Source: Streptomyces coacervatus (GTDB lineage: Bacteria > Actinomycetota > Actinomycetes > Streptomycetales > Streptomycetaceae). From it: a DNA stretch of 64,000 bases. The notes under the pieces were generated by a model, which was not told the DNA's origin, ran no database searches, and saw only the letters and a list, made by a program, of their open reading frames with translations. Positions 8,768 through 16,407 of this stretch are shown here, one piece after another. The stretch lies in assembly GCF_029223485.1 (NCBI RefSeq), contig NZ_JARHTP010000001.1, positions 248,001 to 312,000 on the forward strand. The letters are read 5' to 3'. The position numbers were made by a program, and so were the translations under genes. How positions within the stretch are numbered: position 1 is the first letter of the stretch; every line of letters begins with the position of its first letter.

Positions 8768-10633
8768 TTAGTGGCTGCCGCTCACATGGTCCATGGGCAG
8801 CCACAGGACGGTGCCCTTCGCGGACGCGTCATGTGCGGCGAGCTCCTCGCCGCTCAACGCACGGTCCCACACGTGCACATCGTCGATCGCACCGGTGAAG
8901 AAGGCCCGGCTGTCCATGCGCTGCCCGATGTGCACGCCGAACGGCGAGTTGCGGCTGACCGAACCGGGCACGTCGGCGGTGCTGAGCTCCGTACCGTCGA
9001 TGAACAGAGTCAGTTGTCCACCGCCGCGGCGCAGGGCGAGATGATGCCACTGCCCGTCGTTGTACGACCCGCTCGTGCGGACGGACGCCGACTGCGGGGC
9101 CGCCGCTCCGTTGCGCACCGTGATCAACCCCTGGATGCGGTTGCTCGCGGGTTCACCGCGCAGCCAGACCTGCGGCTGCGTGGTCCCGATGCCGCCCATC
9201 CACAACAGCGGCTGCTCCCCGCTCGTGGCCGTGTAGCGGAACCACAGCGACGCCGTGAAGTCCTTTGTGCCGAGGGGGAGTTCGTCGCTGTACGGCAGGC
9301 GTACGGCGTCGTCGGTGCCGTCGAACTCCAGCGCCCCGCCGAACACGCCGTCCGTCTCCTCGGCGCCGCCGAGCACGGCCGCGGGCCTGGCGTACGGGGC
9401 CCGGTCGACGGTGGTCGGGTCCGGGCCGCGGCGCGGCTGCAGCCAGTCCTCGGTGAAGCGGGCGAAGCGGATCTCGTCGCGCGCGTCGACGGCACCGCCC
9501 TCGTACATCAGCCCCACCGTGTCGTGGTCGATCCGCGCCATGTCGGAGTAGCCCGACCAGTCCGTGGTGACGACCGTGCCGCGGTCCACGCTGTCCCAGG
9601 TGCGTCCGCCGTCGTACGAGGAGCGGATCATCATGGTCCGGCGGCGGTCGGGGTCTCCGGGGCAGGCGAGCAGGATGCGGTCGCCCACGCGCAGCATCGA
9701 GCCCTGCACCTGGGGCGTGTACAGGTCCGGGAGATCACGGAACGGGGTGGCGAAGCTGTCGCCACCGTCGCGGCTGACCGCCTGGGTGCGATGGCCGAGG
9801 TCGGTGCCGTCCTGCTCGCGGCCGCTGACCAGGACCGAGCCGTCGGCGCGTTCGGTGAGCGTGACCTCGGAGGGCTTCTGCCGGAAGGTGCCGTCGTCCG
9901 CGATCGGCCAGGAGTCCGTGGCACCGATCCGCCAGTGGTCCCCGCCGTCGTCGCTGACGATCAGCGCCGCATGGTTGGCGGTGACCCGACTCCCGTTCCA
10001 TGTCTCGGTGTTGACGCCGAAGACCAGCCGGCCGGCATGCCTGCCACGGGTCAGCTGGATGCCGTGCACGGGACCGGTGGCGTACCAGGAGTTCCAGTCG
10101 GCGGGGAGGATCTCGTCGCTCAGATCGCGCGGCTGCGACCAGGTCTGCCCGTCGTCGTCGCTGTACTGCAGGTGCGGGGTGCGGTCGCACGGCACCTGGC
10201 AACTGGAGCCGTCCGCACGGCCCGTGTTGTACGTCTCGGCCAGCAGGATGCGGCCCGTCTCGCGGTCCACGACCGGCGCCGGGTTGCCGTGCGTGTCGCC
10301 GCCGCCGTCGGTGACGACCTGGAGCGGGCCCCAGGTGCGGCCGCCGTCCGTGGAGCGCTTGAGGACGATGTCGATGTCGCCTGCGTCTCCGCAGTTGTGC
10401 ACCCGGCCCTCGGCGAACGCCAGCAGCGTGCCGTCGGCGGTCTTCACGACGGCCGGTATGCGGAAGCAGGCGTAGCCGGGGTCCTGGGACGCCTTGAAGA
10501 TGATCTGCTGCTCGAAGTCGGCGTTCGGGGTGGGGGGTTGGGCGTGCGCGGGATTCGGCGATGCCGCCAGGGCCGCTGTGGCGACGACCGCCGTGACGAT
10601 GGCTCTCAGACGTGTGCGAAGACTTGCCGGCAT
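8768..10633 (-). CDS. Secreted exo-alpha-sialidase with LamG-type lectin domain
   Basis: A 621-residue secreted glycosidase. A signal peptide (residues 1-32, ending AHAQ) precedes a six-bladed GH33-type propeller. The propeller has the FRIP motif (YACFRIPAVV), the LLAFAEGR strand with its catalytic-type residues, and at least five Asp-boxes (STDGGRTWG, SDDDGQTWS, SDDGGDHWR, SRDGGDSFA, SYDGGRTWD). From about residue 430 a concanavalin-like LamG/laminin_G_3 domain follows (ALEFDGTDDAVRLPYS, FTASLWFRY, IDDVHVWDRALS). The enzyme would release terminal sialic acids from glycoconjugates outside the cell. Stop is TAA. The gene is the first of a two-gene unit with the downstream propeller protein; its promoter region carries a dyad at 10655-10670. 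Confidence 0.92.
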   Translation of the reverse strand: MPASLRTRLRAIVTAVVATAALAASPNPAHAQPPTPNADFEQQIIFKASQDPGYACFRIPAVVKTADGTLLAFAEGRVHNCGDAGDIDIVLKRSTDGGRTWGPLQVVTDGGGDTHGNPAPVVDRETGRILLAETYNTGRADGSSCQVPCDRTPHLQYSDDDGQTWSQPRDLSDEILPADWNSWYATGPVHGIQLTRGRHAGRLVFGVNTETWNGSRVTANHAALIVSDDGGDHWRIGATDSWPIADDGTFRQKPSEVTLTERADGSVLVSGREQDGTDLGHRTQAVSRDGGDSFATPFRDLPDLYTPQVQGSMLRVGDRILLACPGDPDRRRTMMIRSSYDGGRTWDSVDRGTVVTTDWSGYSDMARIDHDTVGLMYEGGAVDARDEIRFARFTEDWLQPRRGPDPTTVDRAPYARPAAVLGGAEETDGVFGGALEFDGTDDAVRLPYSDELPLGTKDFTASLWFRYTATSGEQPLLWMGGIGTTQPQVWLRGEPASNRIQGLITVRNGAAAPQSASVRTSGSYNDGQWHHLALRRGGGQLTLFIDGTELSTADVPGSVSRNSPFGVHIGQRMDSRAFFTGAIDDVHVWDRALSGEELAAHDASAKGTVLWLPMDHVSGSH

Positions 10634-10654
10634 GGTGCGAACCTGCCCTTCAAC

Positions 10655-10688
10655 AGTCTGGAAATAGACTGGACATCAGGACATCCAA
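10655..10688 (-). promoter_or_regulatory. Putative sialidase promoter with operator-like dyad
   Basis: Read on the minus strand, TTGGAT (10683-10688) and TATTTC (10661-10666) stand 16 bp apart and can serve as -35 and -10. The dyad AGTCT-N6-AGACT (10655-10670) covers the -10, as expected for a repressor site. Nearby GGACATC and GGACATCC repeats may extend it. The assignment rests on pattern only. Confidence 0.4.
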
Positions 10689-10749
10689 CGTCCAATGGGC
10701 GCACCACAGAGGCTAGTTGGGCCTCCGGAGCCTCACAAGAACCGTGCAG

Positions 10750-11493
10750 CTACTCGCCGGGATCGCGGCGGCGCAGCGCCGGCAGGATCGGAAGTACGGC
10801 CGCGGGACCGGGACTCGGCGCCGGAGCGGCCGCGCCCGCCTTGCGGCAGACCAGGGCGTCCGGGTCGGTGGCGGGGGTCTGGAGGGTGTAGCCGTCGGGA
10901 CAGGCGGGGCCCGGGGGGCCCTGGGGGCCGGGGTCGCCCTTCTCGCCCTGCGGCCCCTGGGTGCCCTGAGAACCCTGGGTGCCTTCGATGCCCGAGCGGC
11001 CCTCGGGGCCGGCGGCTCCGTCGGCCCCCGTGGGACCGGGCTCGCCGGGCGGACCGGACGGGCCCGGGGAGCCTTCCGGACCTTCGGGCCCCGGTGGCCC
11101 CGACGGGCCGGGTTCGCCGCGCGGCCCGCCTGCGCCGGCCGAACCGCTCGCACCGGTGGCTCCACGCTCACCCTTCGCGCCGCGTGCGCCGGGCGGTGCC
11201 GCCGGCACCCGGACCCGGGCGAGCAGGTCGTCGACCGCCTCGGACGGGTCGGGTGCGGCCGGGGTGCCACCCCCGGCCTGTACCTGGGCGCGCAGGGCGC
11301 GGACGTCCGCGGCGAGCGTGGACACGGCCTTGCCGCGGCGGTCGGCCTCGGCCTGCATCTGGTCGGCGCGGCGGTCTCCGGCGTCGATGCGCGCCCACAG
11401 GATCACGGCGATCCCGGAGAGCGCGATCAGCACGCAGACGAGGAAGACACTGCGCCAGCGCGGCGCGAGCAGCCGCTCGAAACGGGACCTCAC
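10750..11493 (-). CDS. Membrane-anchored collagen-like (Gly-X-Y) protein
   Basis: A 247-residue protein of unknown role. Residues 15-35 are one membrane helix ([19 protein letters not shown]). A short alpha-helical, coiled-coil-prone stretch follows (about 40-70), and from about residue 100 to 197 there are some 30 uninterrupted Gly-X-Y triplets rich in GPP, GEP and GEK. A Cys-containing cap (ACPDGYTLQ...ALVCR) and a Pro/Ala tail end it. Orientation suggests an external collagen-like stalk. The GTG start overlaps the upstream gene by GTGA and has GGAGG six bases ahead. This TM plus coil plus Gly-X-Y layout with a small partner is reminiscent of actinophage structural genes, but no other phage gene is nearby. 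Confidence 0.8.
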   Translation of the reverse strand: MRSRFERLLAPRWRSVFLVCVLIALSGIAVILWARIDAGDRRADQMQAEADRRGKAVSTLAADVRALRAQVQAGGGTPAAPDPSEAVDDLLARVRVPAAPPGARGAKGERGATGASGSAGAGGPRGEPGPSGPPGPEGPEGSPGPSGPPGEPGPTGADGAAGPEGRSGIEGTQGSQGTQGPQGEKGDPGPQGPPGPACPDGYTLQTPATDPDALVCRKAGAAAPAPSPGPAAVLPILPALRRRDPGE

Positions 11494-11762
11494 GGCGCAC
11501 CTCCCAGTCGGTGGATGTCGAGCCTGAGCCGCGCGATCTCCGACTGGTCGGCGGCATGTAACGAGGACAACTCGCTGATGCGCGAGTCCCGTTCGGCGAC
11601 CTGGCGTTCCAGTCGGTCGCGCTCGGTCTGCAGCTTGTCGGTCAGGCTGGAGTAGCCGCTCAGCGCGTTCTCCCCGCGCTTGCCCAGATACGCCACGGCG
11701 GCTGCCCCCAGCACGCCTGTGGCCGCCAGTAACGAGCCGAGCAGGGTGGTGCCGGCATCCAA
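11490..11762 (-). CDS. Small membrane protein with coiled coil
   Basis: A 90-residue protein. Residues 5-26 form one membrane helix ([22 protein letters not shown]) and residues 38-85 a highly charged heptad-like coiled coil ([22 protein letters not shown]). The start is TTG 11762, supported by AGGAGG seven bases upstream. It is co-translated with the collagen-like protein (GTGA overlap), whose own coil could pair with this one. The shape recalls small phage or spanin-like membrane proteins, yet no function can be claimed. Confidence 0.75.
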   Translation of the reverse strand: MDAGTTLLGSLLAATGVLGAAAVAYLGKRGENALSGYSSLTDKLQTERDRLERQVAERDSRISELSSLHAADQSEIARLRLDIHRLGGAP

Positions 11763-11923
11763 GTGACTGCCTCCTACTTGCTCCTACTTGGCTCCTACTT
11801 GGACGACGGGTCGCACCGGCTGCGACCCGTTGAACTCACCGAACACAACGAGCCAGTTGCCGCCGGGTGTGTGCCGTGGCCGCGGACTACGCCGGATGGG
11901 TGGTGACGGGGCGTCAGGGCTGA

Positions 11924-12028
11924 CGCATAGATGCAGATTTGCGGCGCACGGCGCCAAATTTCAGGTGCGCGGCGCCAGATGCCAGTGGCGCGGGGCCGGA
12001 TTTCACGCGCGGGGTGCCAGATTTCACG
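11924..12028. repeat. Five in-phase 21-bp degenerate tandem repeats
   Basis: On the minus strand, five consecutive 21-bp units run from 12028 to 11924 without any phase change. The shared core is TGAAATCTGGCGCCGCGC. Units start at 12028, 12007, 11986, 11965 and 11944. The first unit contains the TGA stop codon of the quinone oxidoreductase gene, so the array begins exactly at that gene's end and fills its 3' untranslated region. The units have diverged, most in the fifth. No spacer sequence exists, so it is not a CRISPR. See findings. Confidence 0.8.
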
Positions 12029-12941
12029 GCCGCAGCACCACCTTGCCCAGGTTGCTCCGCGACTCGATCACCGCATGCGCCTTCGCCGCGTCCTCCAGCG
12101 CGAACTCCCCGTGCACGGCAGGCTTCAGCGCACCCTCCGCGAACAGTCGCCACAGCTCCTGACGCCAGTGCTCGTACAACTCCGGCTTCCCGCGGGCGAT
12201 CCGCGCCATCTGGAAGCCGATCACGGACTTGGCGCCGACGAGGAGGTCGTACGCCTGGATGGTCCCGCCGCCCGAGCTGTAGGCCACCAGTCGCCCGCCC
12301 GGGGCGAGTGCGGCGATCGCCGGGGTGAGCAGTTCGCCGCCGACCGCGTCCAATGCGTAGTCGACGGGATCTCCCCAGCTGTCGGCGTCGTACGGGACGA
12401 CGTCGTCGGCGCCGAGGGAGCGTACGAAGCCGGCCTTGCCCGGGGCGGACACGGCGCCCACCACCCGGGCCGCGCCGCGCACCCTGGCCAACTGCACGGC
12501 CAGGTGGCCGACTCCGCTCGCGGCGGCCGTGACCAGCGCCGTCTCGCCCGGTTCGGGGTGCGCGGCCGCCAGTGCGCCGAGGGCCACGAGGCCGCTGCGG
12601 ACGAGGGCGACCGCGTCGACCGCCGAGGCGTAGTCCGGCACGGGGGAGGCCATGGCCTCGTGCAGAAGCGCGAGATCCGCGTAACCGTGCCCGAAGCACA
12701 GCCCGGTGACGCGGTCGCCCGCGTGGAATCGGGTGACGCCCTCACCGACGGCCACGACCTCGCCGGCGATCTCCCCGCCCAGCGGGACGGGCTCGGCGGC
12801 CTCGGTGACCTTGCGGACGACGGGCAGCGTGACGCCCACGGCCTCGCAGCGGACGAGGAGTTCACCGGGGCCGGGCGAGGGAGCCGGGGCCTCCTCCAGG
12901 AGCAAGGGGCTGCCGGTGGATTCGTAGCGGACGCGGCGCAT
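12024..12941 (-). CDS. Zinc-type alcohol dehydrogenase / NADPH:quinone oxidoreductase family
   Basis: A 305-residue medium-chain dehydrogenase/reductase of the quinone oxidoreductase (zeta-crystallin) branch. The N-terminal GroES-like domain has GELLVRCEAVGVTLPVVRK, and the Rossmann motif TALVTAAASGVGHLAVQLA lies near residue 135. Zinc ligands of classical ADHs are absent, as expected for this branch. The start at 12941 has GGAGG five bases upstream; a longer frame to 13001 would run across the operators. The gene is divergent from a MarR regulator, and two matching palindromes occupy the 83-bp gap, pointing to MarR repression relieved by an electrophile or quinone. The stop codon lies within the first unit of a 21-bp repeat array. 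Confidence 0.9.
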   Translation of the reverse strand: MRRVRYESTGSPLLLEEAPAPSPGPGELLVRCEAVGVTLPVVRKVTEAAEPVPLGGEIAGEVVAVGEGVTRFHAGDRVTGLCFGHGYADLALLHEAMASPVPDYASAVDAVALVRSGLVALGALAAAHPEPGETALVTAAASGVGHLAVQLARVRGAARVVGAVSAPGKAGFVRSLGADDVVPYDADSWGDPVDYALDAVGGELLTPAIAALAPGGRLVAYSSGGGTIQAYDLLVGAKSVIGFQMARIARGKPELYEHWRQELWRLFAEGALKPAVHGEFALEDAAKAHAVIESRSNLGKVVLRP

Positions 12942-12957
12942 CAACACCTCCAGGAAT

Positions 12958-12974
12958 CGTTGGGAGGCCCAACG
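12958..12974. promoter_or_regulatory. MarR operator 1
   Basis: CGTTGGGAGGCCCAACG is a 17-bp dyad (7-bp arms, three-base centre) ending 16 bp before the oxidoreductase start. A near-identical copy stands at 12987-13003, centres 29 bp apart. Site size and placement between divergent genes fit a MarR dimer. Confidence 0.75.
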
Positions 12975-12986
12975 GTATCCGGGAGT

Positions 12987-13003
12987 CGTTGGGAAGTCCA
13001 ACG
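12987..13003. promoter_or_regulatory. MarR operator 2
   Basis: CGTTGGGAAGTCCAACG repeats operator 1 with two changes in the central part. It covers the putative -35 of the marR promoter, so bound repressor would block transcription of its own gene. Confidence 0.75.
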
Positions 13004-13018
13004 GCTTTTCGCTAGGCT
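12989..13018 (+). promoter_or_regulatory. Putative marR promoter, leaderless
   Basis: TTGGGA (12989-12994) and TAGGCT (13013-13018) are 18 bp apart. Transcription would begin about seven bases later, at or next to ATG 13025. No ribosome site precedes that ATG, which supports a leaderless message, a common arrangement in Streptomyces. Confidence 0.55.
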
Positions 13019-13024
13019 GTCGGC

Positions 13025-13462
13025 ATGCCCGAAGCCCCCCTCGCCGCGATCCGCTCCCTCCCCAGCTGGCTGCTCGGCCGCGCCGCCGCCCATGGCCGGG
13101 CGCTGGTGGCCGAGGCGCTGGCCGTGGAGGGGCTGAAGATGTGGCACCACGTGGTGCTCTCCGCCGTCCGCGACCTCGGCCCCGTCGCCCAGGCCGACCT
13201 CGGGCGCAGTGTGCAGCTCGACCCGAAGGACCTGGTCGGTGTCCTCAACGACCTGCAGTCCGCAGGGCACGTCGTACGCGAACCGGACCCCAGTGACCGG
13301 CGCAAGAACGCGGTGTCGCTCACGGCGCAGGGCGCACGCCTGCTGAAGCGCTGCGAGCGCGCGGCGCGCGCGGCCAACGACGAGCTGCTCGCGCCGCTCT
13401 CGGCCGCCGAACGCGACCGGCTCATGGGCCTGTTGGCCCGGATCTCCGGTACGGAGGGCTGA
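13025..13462 (+). CDS. MarR-family transcriptional regulator
   Basis: A 145-residue winged-helix regulator. The sequence WHHVVLSAVRDLGPVAQADLGRSVQLDPKDLVGVLNDLQSAGHVVREPDPSDRRKNAVSLTAQG is read as helices 2-4 and wing of a MarR protein; the DRRKN wing signature is exact. It probably represses itself and the divergent quinone oxidoreductase through two 17-bp palindromes. The inducer is unknown. The isochorismatase gene follows after 19 bp and may be cotranscribed. Confidence 0.92.
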   Translation: MPEAPLAAIRSLPSWLLGRAAAHGRALVAEALAVEGLKMWHHVVLSAVRDLGPVAQADLGRSVQLDPKDLVGVLNDLQSAGHVVREPDPSDRRKNAVSLTAQGARLLKRCERAARAANDELLAPLSAAERDRLMGLLARISGTEG

Positions 13463-13481
13463 CGGCCGATAACGTTCCGTC

Positions 13482-14009
13482 ATGATCGGACCCCTCGCCC
13501 TTGATCCCGCGCGCAGCGCCCTCGTCCTCGTCGATCTGATGGACCGGATCGTCGCGCTGCCCGTGGAGCCCCGCAAAGGCACCGAAGTCCTGTCCGCCGC
13601 CGAGGAGTTGGCGAACGCCTTCCGGTCGGCCGGCGCGACCGTCGTCCTCGTCCGCGTCGAACGGCCCGGCGTCGCCGAACAGCCGCCCGGCAGCGGCCTG
13701 GTCGCCGGACTCGCCCGGGACGGCGACATCGAGGTCGTGAAGCGTACGATCGGCGGCTTCCAGGGCACGGGCCTGGACGAGCGGTTGCGTGAACACGGCG
13801 TCCGTACCCTCGTCCTCGGCGGTATCGCCACCAACCTCGGCGTCGAGTCCACCGCCCGCGCCGCCCTCGACCTCGGCTACGACCTGGTCTTCGTCGAGGA
13901 CGCCATGGCCGCGTTCACGGCCGCCGAGCACGAGGCGTCGGTGCGGCTGGACTTCCCGCGGCTGGGGAAGGTCGTGAGCGTGGACGAGGTGACCTTCACG
14001 ATCGCTTGA
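13482..14009 (+). CDS. Isochorismatase-family cysteine hydrolase
   Basis: A 175-residue alpha/beta hydrolase of the isochorismatase/nicotinamidase superfamily. The catalytic triad can be seen: Asp in ALVLVDLMD, Lys in VVKRTIGGF, and the nucleophile position in LVLGGIATNLGVESTARAALDLGY. At that last site the usual Cys (GIATNxCV) is replaced by Leu-Gly (GIATNLGVES), so the canonical nucleophile seems to be missing. It may be a non-hydrolytic or divergent member, many of which are annotated simply as cysteine hydrolase. No ribosome site precedes ATG 13482; GATAAC nine bases upstream could be a -10 for a leaderless transcript. Confidence 0.85.
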   Translation: MIGPLALDPARSALVLVDLMDRIVALPVEPRKGTEVLSAAEELANAFRSAGATVVLVRVERPGVAEQPPGSGLVAGLARDGDIEVVKRTIGGFQGTGLDERLREHGVRTLVLGGIATNLGVESTARAALDLGYDLVFVEDAMAAFTAAEHEASVRLDFPRLGKVVSVDEVTFTIA

Positions 14010-14171
14010 ACGAGCCGCGGCGGATCCCATGAACCCCGCTCTCACCAGGCGTTTCCCGGTTTCACACGCGCCCGGCCGCGGCGCCGGTCGCGGCTGTCGA
14101 AAGCGTCGACACCCAGGACGGCGATCTGGTGAGATGGCAACTCTGGGGTATCGACGTTGGGGGACGCAGCG

Positions 14172-16406
14172 ATGCCGCAAGCCTTCGGGGCCCTGCTGGG
14201 ACTGCAGCAAGCAGTTCCTCCCATGCCCCGCTCGCCGTTGATCCCCGAGGCCCGTGAACTGTTCGCCCTGCAGCGCGCATTGGGCCTGCGGCACGCCGCC
14301 GACGCGCTCTTCCCCAGCGGCCGGGTCCGCTTCCGGGTGCTCGACGGGCTGCATGTGCCGGGCCGTACGAGCCGCTGGTCGCGGGTCGACCACCTTGTCC
14401 TGGCGCGGGCGCGCGACGGCTGGCGTGGCCGTACGGACGTCGAGGCCGCGACCGTCGACCTGCTGTTCACCCACTACGCGCGGATCCTCGACTCGCACCC
14501 CCTGGCCCTGCGCCGGGTCGTCCTCTACGAACTCCTCCACCTGCTGCGGACCGGTTCGCAGGCGCCCACTGCCGACGACGTGACGTCGCTGGGCGTGGAC
14601 ACCTGGGAGGCCGAGGCGCTGGCTCACGCCACCGCGCACGAACCGCACCCGACCGCCGACCGCAGGGAAGCCGCGGAGGAGATCGTCGACGCCTGGCGCG
14701 CCGGGCGGATCCGCCGGGCCTTCGACTGCGCGGTCCGGCTGGGCGAACCGGGCCGGGACGCCGGCCTCAGCCGGCTCGTCCTCGACATCGCGGACCAGGA
14801 CAGCAGGCTCGACGCGCTGCTCGCCCGTGCGGCCGAACTGGAGGACGCCAGGGACCCGGACGCAGCCGCCGCGCTCTACCTGGAGGCCGCGCGGGCCGCC
14901 GTGGACGACTCCACGGCCGTCGCGGGCCTGCTGCGCACCGCGGCCGACCCGGACCCTGCCCGGCGCCCGACCGCCGTGCCGGTCGGCGGCGGAGTCCGTG
15001 TCCAGTGGCCCGGCGACGGACCCCATCGGGTGCTCAGGCGCCGTGGCGCGGCGGGACCGTGGATGCTGCTGGCCGTCCGTGCGCCGGGACCCGCGTTCAC
15101 CGACGCGGACGTCACCCCCGGCGAGACCGTCCAGTACGTGGTGCTGCCCGTCCAAGGCCATGAACTCGACGGGCCCGCGCTGCTGGGCGCGCCGGTGCGG
15201 TACGCGCCCGAGGTCGAGAACGTCCGCGTCCAGGAGGCCCGGGACCGGGTGAGCGTGATCTGGCGCACCCCGCCGGCCGCGCTCGCCGTACAGGTCGAAC
15301 GGCTCGAAGCCCGAGGCGGCTCCTTCCGGGTGGCGGTGGACGGGAACGGCTTCGACGACAGACCGGTGCCGCCCGGTGAGCACCGCTATCTGATCCGCTG
15401 CCGCTACCGGCTGCCCGACGGCGGCGAAACCCTCTCCGACGGCGTGGTGGCCCGGGCCGCCGTGCCGTGGTGGCCCGCCCCCGTCACCCGGCTGTTCGTC
15501 ACGACCGGCCCGCGCCCGGGTCGTATCGCCGTCGGCTGGGACGGCGCCGAGGGATCCCAGGTGCGGCTCTACGACAAGCCGCTGCCCGCAGCCGGACTCG
15601 ATCTGCCGGTCCGGGAGCTGCCCGACCCGCTGGAGTGGGAGACGACGGCACTGCCCCACGGCGTCGAGCTGCTGCCGCCGCGGCGCGGCATGCGCTTCCG
15701 GCTGACCGCCGTCAGCGTGATCGAGGAGCGGGCCACCACCGGAGCGTCGGTCGTCGTCGAACTCACCGCGCCCGTCCGGAACTTCAGGGTCCGGCGCGTC
15801 GCCGCCGAACAGGTGCGGGTCACTTTCGAGTGGCCCGAACGCGCCGACCGGGTGGAGCTGCGCTGGACCCAGTCGGGAGCCCAGGCCCGGCGGATCATCA
15901 CCAGAGCCGCCTACCGGCGCAGCGCCCTGGAGTTCGCCGTGACCACGGCTCCTGCCGACTTCCACATCGAGCCCGTGCCGCCCGACGCCGACGTGGTGAT
16001 CGCGGCGGCCCCCGCGAGCTTCCGACTTCCGGCCGACCTCACCGTCACATACGACGTACGCAAGCCCAGCTGGTGGAGCGGGGCCAAACGCCGGATCACC
16101 GTCCGCGCCGACTGCGCCCCGGCCGACCTCCGTGATGTGGTCCTGCCCGATGTCGTGCTCGTCGCCCGGCCCGGCGTCGGACCGCCCGGGTCGGACCCGC
16201 CCCGCCCCCGGTCCCCGTGGGACGGTACGACCCTGCTGCGCCTGTCGGGTTCCGAGCTGGGCATCGGCCGGCTGGTGCCGCGTGACATCGAGGTCACTCT
16301 GGGCGGTGCCGGGCCGCCGTACGCCCTGCGGGTCTTTCTGCTCGGTCCCGGTGCCGAGTCCGTGCGGCTGATCGAGCCGCCGTGGGAGCGACTGGTGGTG
16401 CGCTGA
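14172..16406 (+). CDS. Large beta-sandwich-repeat protein, first gene of GTPase module
   Basis: A 744-residue protein with no signal peptide or membrane helix. Residues 1-260 form an Arg/Leu-rich mainly helical region (ELFALQRALGLRHAADALFP, HYARILDSHPLALRRVVLYELLHLL). From about 265 on there are several roughly 90-residue beta-rich segments of fibronectin-III-like type (GGGVRVQWPGDGPHRVLRRR, ENVRVQEARDRVSVIWRTPP, RIAVGWDGAEGSQVRLYDK, RNFRVRRVAAEQVRVTFEWPE). I know of no enzyme motif here. ATG 14172 has GGGGGA seven bases upstream; a TTG at 14157 would overlap that site. The next gene starts two bases after the stop, so it is the head of the GTPase operon. It probably acts as a scaffold or sensor. 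Confidence 0.8.
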   Translation: MPQAFGALLGLQQAVPPMPRSPLIPEARELFALQRALGLRHAADALFPSGRVRFRVLDGLHVPGRTSRWSRVDHLVLARARDGWRGRTDVEAATVDLLFTHYARILDSHPLALRRVVLYELLHLLRTGSQAPTADDVTSLGVDTWEAEALAHATAHEPHPTADRREAAEEIVDAWRAGRIRRAFDCAVRLGEPGRDAGLSRLVLDIADQDSRLDALLARAAELEDARDPDAAAALYLEAARAAVDDSTAVAGLLRTAADPDPARRPTAVPVGGGVRVQWPGDGPHRVLRRRGAAGPWMLLAVRAPGPAFTDADVTPGETVQYVVLPVQGHELDGPALLGAPVRYAPEVENVRVQEARDRVSVIWRTPPAALAVQVERLEARGGSFRVAVDGNGFDDRPVPPGEHRYLIRCRYRLPDGGETLSDGVVARAAVPWWPAPVTRLFVTTGPRPGRIAVGWDGAEGSQVRLYDKPLPAAGLDLPVRELPDPLEWETTALPHGVELLPPRRGMRFRLTAVSVIEERATTGASVVVELTAPVRNFRVRRVAAEQVRVTFEWPERADRVELRWTQSGAQARRIITRAAYRRSALEFAVTTAPADFHIEPVPPDADVVIAAAPASFRLPADLTVTYDVRKPSWWSGAKRRITVRADCAPADLRDVVLPDVVLVARPGVGPPGSDPPRPRSPWDGTTLLRLSGSELGIGRLVPRDIEVTLGGAGPPYALRVFLLGPGAESVRLIEPPWERLVVR

Positions 16407-16407
16407 C

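Noticed and set aside
10893..11200. Collagen-like coding repeats as a DNA repeat element or CRISPR
   Set aside because: The periodicity is nine bases, following Gly-X-Y codons in a coherent protein.
10750..11762. Prophage
   Set aside because: No integrase, att-like repeat, terminase, portal or lysin lies nearby; only the shape of two genes hints at phages.
11924..12028. CRISPR array
   Set aside because: Units are directly adjacent 21-bp degenerate repeats without unique spacers, and no cas genes are present.
14010..14171. A promoter or terminator between the isochorismatase and the GTPase module
   Set aside because: The GC-rich stretch can fold in several weak ways, but no clear dyad or -35/-10 pair stood out.
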